This document shows positions 1-11,953 of a stretch of 64,000 nucleotides of DNA, in pieces. The position numbers and the translations under genes were made by a program. Every line of letters starts with the position of its first letter. Within the stretch, counting starts at the first letter, position 1. The stretch comes from Hippophae tibetana (Eukaryota; Streptophyta; Magnoliopsida; Rosales; Elaeagnaceae), in the NCBI GenBank assembly GCA_037013495.1, contig CM072811.1, forward strand, positions 20,706,159 through 20,770,158. The letters run 5' to 3'. The notes beneath the pieces are model-generated. The model made no database searches. It was not told the origin of the DNA and worked only from the letters and a program-made list of their open reading frames with translations.

Positions 1-597
1 AAGCGAACAAACAAAATCCAACAAGGGCAACGACCAAACATGTAGCGAACAAGAACACAAAATTGGCCAAAAAACCCAAATTGGAAGAACCTAAACCTGA
101 ACAATCACAAAGCGATGAGTGCCAAACCACCACAGATGACGTAGGAGAATGTCGGAGAGCAACACGAGGATGATTGGAGAAGACTGATGGAGGAGACACA
201 TTGTCACGCGCCGGCGTGTGGGGCCCACTTGCAGCTTGTCTAGTGACCGGACTTCGGGGTTTGGCTGGTCGGTGGCTAAGCTTCATCCCTGTGCTGGCGG
301 TGAGAATAAATTTGCACTTCAAAAGGGTATTCTCTGGAAAAGCTCTATTGCTATTTCGCGAGGCAATCCACGTCGAAAAAATCCCAATTTTGTAACCCAA
401 ATGCTCTGATACCATGTAACTTAAGATTGAAAAGAATTAATTCTCTTCTTTTCCATTCAAAGATATTACATATTTATATACAAAGCTAGAGACACTATTA
501 GTGAAAGACACTTAATATACAATTGAACTAGTGATTGACACCTAATATACAACTCAACTAGTGATAGACATCTAATACCCAACTAATATATCTAACA
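1..597 (-). mobile_element. Ty1/copia-type LTR element fragment (internal end plus one LTR)
   Basis: The sequence at about 403-414 is the reverse complement of the usual plant copia primer-binding site (TGGTATCAGAGC). Directly to its right is a short LTR-like block, 415-597, that starts TG and ends CA and reads TGTTAGAT...GTTACA on the minus strand. The element therefore points left, its interior fills 1-414, and the rest lies outside the window. No protein domain is recognisable in the 414 bases, so the lineage is unknown and a small non-autonomous (TRIM-like) element is possible. It is a fossil and is incomplete here. Confidence 0.6.
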
Positions 598-1496
598 AAT
601 AAAATAATATTGTACTATTCAAAAAGTGACTAACATGTCCCAAATTTTATTCAAAGGGATGATTTAAGTGTCTTTTGTGAAAACAAATTAACTAAAATGT
701 CAACTTAACACAAGCAAAGTGACTCTTATAATACTTAATCCTAAAGATTCTAAAGCAAAAAAGCATGTACATTACTTTTTTTGTCAAAGTAAAAATTGGG
801 TCATGCTTAATGAGAAATGTCTAAAACTTTATTTGTGAAAGCAAAACACATGATAATAGTTTATTGATAATGTAATAACCAAAATTTAAAGACAAATAAA
901 GGATTTATAGGCAAAAGAACAATGATTATAGCTAATAAGTCATTGTAATAAAATATTAAATTTGCAAATAATGAATCCAATTTATGTGCATTAGTTGGTC
1001 ATTAAAATGGCTCATAGCATCTGCCTTAATGCTTTGGAATTTTCAAGGTTTCAAAAGAAATGTAAAAAAATTGTTAATATTTAGTTGGATTTCTATGGTC
1101 TTGTTAAAGTAATGAAAAGTTATAATGACATTGTGTTAAATTGAGTGAAAAGAGAAATCAATCAAATCCACCTCTATTAATTAATTTTGACGAGTATCAA
1201 TTAAAATTTTAAATTTTATGAGTTAAAAACACAACCAATGAATTTGTGACATGTAATGCTTTTAAGACGTCCTTATCTTAATGCAAACTCTCTCATTTAG
1301 AATAGGTAGACATGATAATTTATCCTTTTAATTTCTGTTGGTAAACTTTTCTTCAAAGAAGAAATATCATATTATATTAATATTTAGATACATAATTTCA
1401 ATTATATCCTCTAGAAAGAAACATCAAACAATAAGATAGAATTATCCTTTGCAAAACTCCAACCCTAAAGATACACAAGCTTCCCAAATTATAATT
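598..1496. other. AT-rich stretch, no gene seen
   Basis: No open reading frame with recognisable content, no RNA gene and no clear repeat was found. If the TSS/REC gene continues to the left of the window, this stretch is part of its long intron. Confidence 0.5.
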
Positions 1497-2084
1497 TAAG
1501 GTGAAGTGTCGAAATAGTTCTTTACTTTGTGCATTTGGAGTCTATTGGTTCTTTTATTTTAAATTTGTGTCTTTTAGCCCTTTTAAAATTGAAAAAGGAA
1601 CTGACCAAGGATAATATGCAATAAAATAATAATTTTTGTAATAAAAATAGTATTTTTTATAATAATTAATATATTTTTAATTAAATAAAAACTATTCTGG
1701 ATATAAATCAAAATTTGATTTTGATTATTTAAATGGTGAATTTTAAACACTAAACATTAATCCCTAATCCCTAATCCCTAAATTCTAAATACTAAACTAT
1801 AAGCATTAGATTTTAAACCTAAACCCCTAAACATTAAAATTCTAATGACTAAATCCTAAATATTAAACCTTAAATCCCTAAACACTAAAAATATAAACCC
1901 TAAATTCAAAAACATGAGCCATAATAACATCTAAAAAAATAATTGTTTTATTATAAAAATATTATTTTATTATATTTTTTCCTTAGCCCTTTTTAATTTC
2001 CAAAGGACTAAAATGCACGAGATCAAAAGTAATAGACTAATCGACACATAAGGCCTAAGCAATTGGACTATTATGACCCTTTAC
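1497..2084. mobile_element. Foldback/MITE-like element with telomere-like core
   Basis: About 150 bases at the left end (from 1497, TAAGGTGAAGTG...) reappear as an imperfect inverted copy at the right end (to 2084). Both arms carry the same landmarks: a TTTAGCCCTTTT-like block followed by an AAT-rich run with ATAAAATAATA. The middle (about 1740-1910) is made of degenerate CCCTAAA-like units. There is no coding capacity. The terminal inverted repeats suggest a non-autonomous DNA transposon, but no convincing target duplication is visible and the superfamily is not assigned. Confidence 0.55.
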
Positions 2085-2749
2085 CTTAACCTAGTTAATA
2101 GAACATATGTTACACGTGAATAAATTCAATTTAAAATATTTCACTTAACTATGATATAGTATAATTAATATAAATGATATATAAAAGTTTAATTTAAAAA
2201 TGCATAGAGTTTAATAGGAAATCATTTGATTTTTTTGTTGTTTTAGAATTAAGAGATATCAACTCAAAAAGTCAAAAATGCATACAACAAAAAATCCAAA
2301 ATCAAAATCAAAGTGGTAAACTCAAAAATGAGATAAAACAAAAATATGTACAATGATTAATCTTATACTAAGACATATAGAACTACCAAAAAATAGCAAT
2401 GACATTCAATTACTTTTGTAATTTTAAAATTAATCTAATTAAATGAAGCTTCATTTATTGCTCAAAAAACTTAAATTTCACATTTATCAAAATTACTTTT
2501 ATACTTTGATGCATGGCTACACAAGACATTTTAAGCTAAAACATAAAAGAGATAATTACTTTGATATCATTTTACTTGTCTACATGATGTATTAGTAACT
2601 CAACGCATTCGATATGCGTAATCTTCAAAATTAGAAAAAAATATAAAAAATATAAAAATCTTCAAAATATTGGATGTTTTATGAAATTATAGAAGCAAGT
2701 AAAAGGCGATGGTCTCATTTTATAACTTTTTCAATCACATTTTATGGAT

Positions 2750-3560
2750 TACAATTTTTTATTTAAGAGACTTGATTTTCTCTTTTATAGATAATTATTA
2801 TAATGGTCATAGACCTTTTGATCTGTCCTTTTTAAATTTCCACCACAAGAGAGTATTAGTTTTAAATTTATTCATGTGCATGTTAAATGGTAATTATCAA
2901 TTTCATTAACTCTTTCACTTATAATGAAATGTCTTAGTAGTTTTTTGGTTTAATTCACCATTAAAAGATAATTAATACATAAAATCAATTATTTTTTACA
3001 CCAAATATAATTTGAAAATATATTAATACTTAACACATATTTAGGAGACTTTTGGTTTTCCTTTTTAATTCCCTGATAGTGATAATTATTATAATGTTCA
3101 TGAGTATTTTGATTTTTCGTATTTAAATTTTCACTAAGAGAAAATTTATAAATTTTAAATCTATTAACATAAAAACAATTATTTGAGGAGTATTTTGGTT
3201 TTCCTTTAAATTCATCCACTAAAAGCTAATTAATACATAGATTCAATTATTCTTTACATTAAATATAATTTAAAAAATAAATTAAAAATTAACACATATT
3301 TAAGAGATTTTCACTTTTAATTTTGTAATAATAGATAATTATTACTATAATGTTCATCCGTCTTTTGATTTTCTTTTTTAAATTTCCATTAAGAGAATTT
3401 ATAAATTTTAAATTTATTCACAAAAAGTCAATTAATTTAGTAGTCTTTTGGTTTTTTATTTTAGTTCTCTCACTAAAAGATAATTAATACATAGGATCAA
3501 TTATTTTTTACAATAAATATAATTAAAAAAATAAATAAATTAAAATTAATATATATTTGA
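2750..3560. repeat. Tandem repeat, unit about 255 bp, about three copies
   Basis: The landmark ATTAATACAT followed by a TCAATTATT(C/T)TTTACA block occurs at 2971, 3229 and 3483. A second landmark, ATAATTATTA(...)TAATG(G/T)TCAT, occurs near 2791, 3082 and 3335. The order and spacing (about 253-291 bp) are conserved, so this is a short diverged array. It is extremely AT-rich and has no coding signal. Confidence 0.65.
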
Positions 3561-3699
3561 ATTAGATTATATATGGCAATACATTGATAATTGAAGTACA
3601 CTTCACCAATTAATGTGTGGGGCTAAGATTGTTATTTATAATAGTTATAAGATTTATAATAAACTAAGAATAATTTTTAGGAATTATGCCATGGTGCCA
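3561..3699. other. Short AT-rich spacer
   Basis: Non-coding sequence between the tandem repeat and the LINE remnant. Nothing is recognised in it. Confidence 0.4.
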
Positions 3700-4670
3700 A
3701 GATGAACCCAATAACAAAACTATCTCACATAACAAATTGCTATCATTCCTGGTGTCTAAAAAGTTATATTATTCCCCGTAGCTCCACAACACTGCATCCT
3801 TCCTAGCCTTCCTACTTTCCCCTTGTGTGTGAAATGTTTCACTAAAGATATGCATGATCTTGGAATATCTCACATTCTTTTGTAAGTAAGACCAAAGACA
3901 ATGCACAATTGGGAAATATAGAAATAAATTATCCATGTCTTTCACACATCAATTAATGGTTAGGCAAAACTAGGAAAATTCTTATTATAATAATTTGTAT
4001 TTACCTTACTAAAAACAATTAGCCACTTCAACATATTAACTTTACTTGGACTAAGACAGATCCACACTGAAAGTATGATGGTCAAAATTCTTTTTAGTAA
4101 AATCATCCACGAGATCTCAAAACAAGGTTTACATAAGAAGCATCCACATGGATCACATATGACATCAACCTTGAAAATTTTCAAATTTTCAATAATTTAA
4201 GTTTCTTTTAAGTATTAAAACCCCAAAGTGGAGACAGCAAGCTTAGATCTTGCTTGAAGAGAAAAACTCCATCCAATCAAGAGTACTCTCAAATAGAAAT
4301 TTATTTCCATTCTGCTACCTTGTAACTTAAATTTGAAAAAAAGTTAATGTCTTTAACAAATTCAATCCAAGAGCTACAACCAACGTTTTGCAAACCACGG
4401 CTCACTCTCTATTCATTCTCATTCAACCATACTTATGTTTAGTACCTCTATGCTGAAGAGGGTTTTCTTCGAGGGGAATCTCCAAAATCAATTGTTTAGT
4501 AATGTCTTGTTTCTTTTATTGATATTTTGCAATGTCCTATTCCTTATTTTCTTCTGTCTTTGTACAACCTCCCAATTGGTCGTATTTGACCAAATGACTC
4601 TTACTTTCTTCACTAAACAAGACAATGCCGTACTAATTTTTATAATCTCTTTACCCTTGGAATCTTGAAA
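3700..4670 (-). pseudogene. LINE (L1-type) remnant: zinc-binding tail of reverse transcriptase
   Basis: The minus-strand reading at 3960-4184 contains a short stretch like the reverse-transcriptase zinc-binding domain (zf-RVT) at the end of plant LINE ORF2: VWICLSPSKVNMLKWLIVF resembles the family pattern W...P.KV..F.W. Further left on the same strand, a different frame gives CVKDMDNLFLYFPIVHCLW, like the C....HLF..C.....W part of that domain. Reading frame changes and stops are present, so it is dead. The part right of 4200 is assigned only by position. A gene fragment of another family is possible there. Confidence 0.45.
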
Positions 4671-4848
4671 GTTGATAAATAATTAGGAAGACTTAACAAT
4701 GCTGAACTTTTCATAATTAACCGACCCCACTAGAAGAAAGCTCTCTTTTATCTTGCCGGTTTTGTTTCAAACCTTTCAATAATTGGTGCAAAAATTGTAC
4801 AACACTGATTTACTAACCCACTTTTTTGTTTTTTTTTACTGTTATTAG

Positions 4849-7800
4849 ATATGTAAAGCGTGCTCTTTATCTCTTGCACCTAACATGTGGTCCATCTCAC
4901 CCCAACACTGCTGCAACATACATAAATGTGGCTATGATGGAGGAGGGCCTGGGAAATGTCCATGTTGCCCTCAGATATCTTCACAAAGCGCTAAAATGCA
5001 ATAAAAGGTTACTTGGGCCAGACCACATTCAGGTATTCTGCTTGTTATTCATGATTTTTGTTACTCTTTAGGATGAAACCAGCAGTTTCTTGAAGTTTGC
5101 AAGGTCTGCAAACTTGCTTTATAATTTTTAGCACTGACCCATTTTAATGGTAATTATCCAGACTGCAGCTAGTTACCATGCCATTGCAATTGCTCTCTCA
5201 TTGATGGAGGCATACCCTTTGAGCGTTCAGCATGAGCAAACCACCTTGCAAATTCTGCGAGCAAAGCTTGGTACTGATGACCTTCGTACACAGGTATCTT
5301 CTTTAGCATGCTCAAGGTTAATTGCGTCCTTTTATGGTCAAAGAAATTATGCCAAAGATACTACTTCGCTTTACAGCTTCTAACATTTAGTGTTTGGGAT
5401 AAATACTTTTTGATCAAGTCTTTGATTCTTGATTCTTGGAGAAAGTAGCAACCAATTTTTTATTGGAATCATGACCGTATAATATTTGTGAAGTCAAACC
5501 GTATTGTACAAAATAAGAATTGTATTGTTACGTGGAAATTTTATCCCACTAAATGTGTGGGTATAAATCATATTGGACATTTAGTTTATCGAGTTTTTAA
5601 TTCTAAAATTATTCATCTTGATTGTTTTCTTTCATTTTAAATTAAAAATATTATTTTATTTTATTTTTAAAATATAAGGAAAATATAAAAAATGAATTTA
5701 TTTTTAATATGTAAAAAATTACACAAAACAAATTACATACTATTTTAAATATAAATTATTATATTAAAATATATATTATTAATTTTATAGGACTATATTG
5801 TATAGGTTGTCACTAAACATTGTACATATTAGTTATAATTCAGTCAATATGATTATGCTTAATCTATCCGAAACGGTGGGTTAATTTAATTAGCTGAATT
5901 TTTGTCACATCACTATTGCACCTTTCTTCTATTCTAGGTCAACGTGCATGTATATGATTTGGTATAATTTTGAATTGAATTTTGTAATGAATGCTGCAGG
6001 ATGCTGCTGCTTGGCTCGAGTACTTTGAGTCAAAAGCTTATGAACAGCAGGAGGCTGCACGAAATGGTACTCGAAAGCCTGATGCATCTATTGCCAGCAA
6101 AGGCCACCTAAGGTTACTTATCCTTTTTCTTATTGCTTTCGAGTATCATGCAATCATTATTATGAGTTCTGATGGAAACACTTCCCTCTTATTCTTTTCT
6201 TTAAACCGATTCTATTTCTTGGTTGGATATCTTATTCGTAAAACTTTACTTGATCTACCTTGTTAGTTGTTATGGTTCTGTATATGATTTAATTACTCTC
6301 TTCCTCTCATGAGACACTTCTACCTTAACAGGCTGCTAAAAGCTAATCACATGCTTCCTTTCTAATTTATTTTTTTTCTTTTTACCAGTGTGTCGGATTT
6401 GCTTGACTATATTAATCCAAGTCATGACGTAAAAGGGAGAGACATGGCAGTAAAGAGGAGAACCAACAGTTTAAAGGTTATTTTTTATTCTTTATCTTCA
6501 TTATCTGTCTGTTTGTGGTTTAATTTACATTTACATCAGCATTTTACTGCTACTAGGAGCATAAATTTTCTTGACCTTAAATTTTTAATGCATAATCATT
6601 GGTAAAAGTTGGGATAGGAAGCCTATATAGTAATATCCTATGAACTAATATACTATAAAGAAGTGTAAGCTAAATATCTCATATTAAGCTTTAGAGTGTG
6701 CATTAGTCCCCATATTGTAAAGTGTTTTTTAGTCCTCTAGCATTGATAAAAATGACCAATGAAAGAAAAATAATTATTTCAATACATTTAAAATATTATT
6801 TTTCTTGTCAAGTGATTAAAACTCAATCCTTTAAAAATAGTAAAGTAACATTTAATATGCTTTTTCTTTTTTTTACAAAATAATTGTTTTAAGATTTGTT
6901 AAATGTCACTATTTTATTGATTTTTATTTTTATGAAAAACAAAAATATATATTTAAATAGTTTTTTGTTAGAATAGTATTATTGTTAATTTTTTCTTGAA
7001 ATAATTTCATATTCACTTTTATTCTTACTAATGATTCATGTTTTACATGAGTAGAAAAATAATATTATTTGTTTTTAATAGATTCCTTTGCTCAAAGTTA
7101 GGGGGACTAAAAAACACATTTTATAATATAAGAGTTAAATGACTTCGAAAGTTGAGGGACCATTACGAACCCTCTCCCCATAGAGGATTCCACAATTCGT
7201 TTAGGGAAAATAGTTGAAGAAAGATAATCCAAGATCAACAAAGTTCTTTTATGTATCATCTATTTTATTTATTTTCATGTTATGAACCTTACCCAAATCC
7301 ATTATTTTTCACTTATTCATATCTTTCTTTTCTTTTCTGTTTTCTTTTTTTTGATAAACTTATTTATATCTTTTGATGTACCTTGTCATAGTATTTTACA
7401 TTATCATGCAATTTTCTTCTTCTTATCCAGTCGAAGGGAAAATCCTACCCAATTATGAGCTTAGAAAGTCCTGAAGATTCTCCGAAAGAAATCTTGAAAG
7501 AAGCTCTAGATGATAAGACACATATTCTTGAACCAAATGGTAGCTCAGATGCCATCAAGGAGACTGACTCTTCACCATTTGAGCCTCCCCAGCAGACTAA
7601 TGTAGAAGGAACCATAGATGAAAAGCCAAATGCCTCCAATGAGACTTTTTTAGAAGCAATGGCTGAAGATGATGGATGGCAACCTGTACAAAGGCCTAGA
7701 TCAGCTAACTCTTATGGGCGGCGTGTAAAGCAGCGGCGAGCAACTATTGGCAAGATTTATACATACCACAGGAAATATGTGGATAGTGATGTTGACCATT

Positions 7801-9548
7801 CTTCGGGGAGGGATAATCATCAGAATACTCGGTACTACCTTTTAAAGAAACGGTCAGTATCTCATGGGACTTCTGCAGATCACAATGCAACCAATTTGTC
7901 TCAAGGTACTAAATTTGGACGGAGAATAGTTAAAGCTGTTACATACAGGGTCAAGTCAATGCCATCATCTACTAAAAATGATCCAACAGGAACCTCTACA
8001 AATGGTGGCCAGGATTCAAGTTCTCCATTTGAACCTTGTCGGGATGCTGCATCAAGTGAAATTGTTCTATTGAAAAATTCTTTAGTTAGTCGTGGAAAAT
8101 CTCCTTCATACAAGGAGGTAGCATTGGCTTCACCAGGTACGATTGCAAAGGTGCAAGTTGGGGTGCCCAAAAATGATGCTTCAGACAAATTGGAAAATGG
8201 TATTGGAAAACAAGAGGAGGAAACAAATGAAGCAAAGGACAATAAACCATTGATGAAGGTGGAGAAAGATGTCATTGAAGAGAATAATACAAATGCTGTA
8301 TCAAATTGTATGGAACTTCCAAAACACGAAAGTGTAATCACTGAGAAGAAAGAAGAGACTTCTCAAACTAATGCATCAAAAGAAAAGCATTCAATTATGG
8401 TGTTTGGAAGCATGGATGGACTTGAACTTAGTGTTGTGGAGGCTCTTGAGGTTGTAGATGATCAGGTGACGATCAAGAGGGTGCAAAATTGTTTTTATTC
8501 TTCTAATAAAGGTGTATGTGAAGAGGATCCATCTAGCAGTCTTAAATTCCAGGTTAATTCTGGCTCTTCCTTGCAAGGAGCTGAGGATATGAAAGATGAT
8601 TCATTGGTTGTAAATTCATTTGATGCCCGAGGAACGGCCATTAGGAAGTTGTCTGCATCTGCCACACCATTCAACCCTACACCAGGGATTGCACGTGCTG
8701 TATCGATTCCCTTGAACATTAATCTTCCTGCTTGTCCTGGTGCTGTCCCTAATGTAGCACCTTGGTCGGTAAATATGAATCTTTACCCAGGCCCTGCAGG
8801 TACGACAGTTAATCCAATGTGCTCCTCCCCTCATCACCCTTACCCGTCTCCCCCCGCCACACCAAACATGATGCAGCCAATTCCTTTCATGTACCCTTGT
8901 TATACTCAACCCCAACCAATTCCACCCAGCACCTTTCCTGTAACCAGCAGTCCATTTCAACCCAATCATTTTACATGGCAGTGCAATATAAGTAATGCTG
9001 TGTCCGAGTTTGTCCCTGCCACAGTTTGTCCTGGCAGCCATCCAGTGGAGTTCTCTGTCCCAGCACCAGTTATTGCACCAATTCCTGAGCCAATGGAGTC
9101 AAAAGTTCAGTTTGATGATTCATCTTCAGTTCTGCCCACATACATTAATAATGTTAATGAGAATGCTGGTGAGGGCAAGAAAGATGTGAACCTTCCAGTA
9201 CCTGACGCATTAGGTAATGCAAATGATGATGCTGAAGTTGGAGCACATATTGTAAGAGAAAATGGTCCTTCCAGTGCTGAAAATGTAGGAAAAGAGCCAA
9301 ATAATAGCCAGAATGGAAATTCTGGAAGCAGTAGTGAAAGAAATAATGACAGTGAGAAAACATTCAGCATTTTAATAAGAGGCAGAAGAAACAGAAAGCA
9401 GACTCTGAGAATGCCTATAAGTTTGCTAACTCGACCATATGGTTCACAATCCTTCAAAGTCATATATAGCAGAGTAATTAGGGGAAATGATGCTTCAAAG
9501 ACCGTTAGCTTTTCTTCAAATGGTGATTGCACAGCCACTGCTACTTAG
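4849..9548 (+). CDS. TSS/REC-type TPR protein (CLU-related), 3' five exons
   Basis: Five exons join in frame: 4849-5032, 5162-5293, 6000-6112, 6389-6476 and 7431-9548 (stop TAG), giving 877 residues. All introns have GT-AG ends, and the 4849 acceptor splits a codon. The first two exons encode tetratricopeptide repeats ([20 protein letters not shown], then [17 protein letters not shown]). They are followed by [20 protein letters not shown] and the SVSDLLDYI segment. The 706-residue last exon has the family landmarks [42 protein letters not shown] and [17 protein letters not shown], then a low-complexity Pro/Ser/Asn tail. This matches Arabidopsis TSS and the REC proteins, which set chloroplast coverage and act in cytosol and nucleus. 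The family's N-terminal ~1000 residues (CLU region) are absent here. Because the first exon opens with a real acceptor in mid-TPR, they most likely lie left of the window. A 5'-truncated copy cannot be excluded. The open 2.1 kb last exon argues for a functional gene. Confidence 0.9.
6690..7165. mobile_element. MITE-like element in an intron of the TSS/REC gene
   Basis: The left arm (CATTAGTCCC...TGTTTTTTAGTCC, about 6700-6735) recurs inverted at the right (GGACTAAAAAACACA... and GGGACCATTA, about 7100-7165). The core is AT-rich with no coding potential. It lies wholly in the 954 bp intron before the last exon. The arms contain a TGGTCCCT-like phrase and resemble those of the 1.5-2.1 kb element in general style only. 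Confidence 0.5.
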
Positions 9549-9635
9549 TCAATTAGCCCTACTATCACTCTTGTTGTTAACCTCTGGATGCAGGATTGCT
9601 GACGTTCTTATCATCCAAATGCTGCAGGATGACTA

Positions 9636-9641
9636 AATAAA
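9636..9641 (+). terminator. Candidate polyadenylation signal of the TSS/REC gene
   Basis: AATAAA lies 88 bases after the TAG stop, in a plausible 3' UTR position. Confidence 0.5.
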
Positions 9642-11953
9642 ACTGAGGTGTTAATCGAAAGGGATTGGAAAGGACTATATATTCTTTGACTTTCACTTTT
9701 GGGTGATGGCCCATTTTGAGAATTCAGGTTAGTCTTATGCATTGTTCTTACATTTCTTGCTGTCATCACCCATATTTGTTTATTATTATTAGCATCATAA
9801 TCATGTGTAATATTATGTCCTTATTAATATGCACGTAAGTAGTTGCTGCTGCTGCTCGTAATACAGCTATTACAAACATTAAAGAAGCACCACTTTAATG
9901 AGCCTTTTTTCCCGCTTTCATCATAAAGGGTTCTGAGTTCTTCTGTCAATATTATTTTAGCAATATGATGATTGGGGTTGCAATATATGTTTGGGATCCT
10001 GATATATAAATATTTTAAAGAAAGTTATTAAATATATTAAAAATGTAATAATTATTTTATACTCAAGTTTTCAAAGTACTTTTGCAAACGTTCATGATTC
10101 TTAGTGTACTTTTCTTTTTGTAAGAAAAAGGAGATATTATAGAATCTGAAAGAAATCAGTTAGAAGCGTTTGACTCTTCATGTATTTATGGTAAGTTGGT
10201 AAATCAATTTTGTAGAATAATTTGAAATAAAAGATACATAAAATACTAAAATTTACACTAAAAATAATTAAAGTATGAATTAAAATATATTATTTTAATA
10301 ATTAAATTTATTTCAAAAGATACATCTATTGCTTCGGCCATGGGCCGCCCTTGTATTACTGCTTAATCATAGTATGTACAACCTTAATTCTAGAAACCAT
10401 CAGTAATTAAATTAAGAATAGGATAGGATTATAATGGTTATATGGGTTCATATTTTACTAAAATACTAAACCACATGTGTTGACACACCTTTTGACTTAT
10501 ATCACATGTGTTGACACATGTGATGAAATCTACAATTTAAACCTGAAATTAGATCATTAATTTAAACATGAAATTAAATCATTTATATACATTGAAGTAA
10601 ATTGGAAGTTATTATTGTACTATTTTGAGAATATGAATACATGTAAATAATAAAAAAGTATCGCTAAGTTACAACATTGGGAAACTGGAAGCTTTTCTTG
10701 TGTAGATATTAGGTTTGTTCTTTTTTTGTGATAAATTTGATAGGGAAAAGTTGAGATATTTAATATCTTGAATGTTGTGTTAAAAATTAAATGTATATAG
10801 TTGTTGTGAGAGATGTTATGGGTAGGTTAGATATTAATTCTTATTAATTACATTGTTTTTTAAATTAATCATTTCGTATTTGTATTTTTAGAAAAAGTAA
10901 ATGCACTAAATCTTAGAAGGAATGAATCATTTCTCTTCGTTCTGATACAAATTTTGAACTGACGTGCAGGTTTTGGGCGATAAAATTATCCGTTGGCAGT
11001 TTCTTGAGTTGACAATTTTGTACTAAAAGTTTTGTTATTCGGACCACAGCATTTTAAATTTAGACCAACATCTTTGATTCCTTGTAGCAGTGACTTTGCT
11101 CTAATGTACATCACCTTGTCGTATCCTCCCATTATTTTTTCTGGGAATTAACATTTCTTCATAAATTGACTAAATTCCTTATTTTGTTTTTATTCTTACA
11201 ATTTGCAATAACTTATCAAGAAACTATTGTATCATAAGTTGGTAGATTAGCCTTTATATTACCACTGTGGCCGTTGTCCAATGAAACGATCAAAATAGTA
11301 CTGTTGATTTTGATGAATGTCATTTAGTTTATTTTTTGGGTTGTATCTCTCATTCTTCTTTTCTTTGGAAAAAGGAACAAGTGAGTTTTGTGGTGTGGCA
11401 GATAAGACTTCGCTTTCTACTGTTTCAAGTCAAGAGTTATAAGCACACTTTGACAAAAATAATAATTCCATATTCCCTTGTCTAGGATGGAGAACGTAAT
11501 TTCTCGCGAGGAATGAATTCAAACTGGCAGCTATTACATGTGGGTAAGTAAATAAGCACTTTCATGATAAACAATAAAATTCTTTTCGTTCCTAGCAATC
11601 CCTTTACCGCAACACTCTTCATTATAATATCCCTAAACTTTAAATCACAAAAAATTAAGTTTGATATTCTCAACAATAGCCTGATATTCTATGTTGAAAT
11701 GAAAAGTAATACTCATCCATTCATGAAACAATCACAAAGAAGGTCTGTTATCTTCAGGCTTCAGCAGAACCAGATATAAAAATTTCCCAACTCGACCTCA
11801 ACCAAAAATCTAGCTATATCACCATTCTTGTAGCATCCACACCAAACGAGCCACACACAAGAGAAGCAAAATTTCCTTAGATGTTCTCCACAGTTGGTAA
11901 AAGGGTGGCAGAAATGTGCACTAGAAATAGAAGAAATAGTGCCCTTCTCAATC
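9642..11953. other. Intergenic region between convergent genes
   Basis: No coding region is recognised. It holds the rest of the TSS/REC 3' UTR, a short GCTGCTGCTGCT run near 9845, a perfect 10+10 bp palindrome at 10501-10524, and, at its right end, the 3' UTR of the minus-strand cytochrome b561 gene. Short frames at 11482-11779 look like chance. Confidence 0.5.
10501..10524. repeat. Palindrome ATCACATGTG-TTGA-CACATGTGAT
   Basis: This is a perfect inverted repeat with 10 bp arms and a 4 bp loop. Each arm contains CACATG/CATGTG. A related CACATGTGTTGACACAC lies about 30 bases upstream (10472-10488). CACATG is a core recognised by MYC-type bHLH and some NAC factors, but a function here is only inferred. 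Confidence 0.5.

Noticed and set aside
174-409. Two overlapping short plus-strand frames
   Set aside because: They lie antisense to the interior of a minus-strand LTR element, next to its PBS, and show no domain.
1740-1910. True telomere or fusion point
   Set aside because: The CCCTAAA-like units are few and degenerate and lie between the arms of a foldback element.
7901-9538. Several minus-strand frames of 60-146 codons
   Set aside because: They are antisense shadows of the large last exon of the TSS/REC gene.
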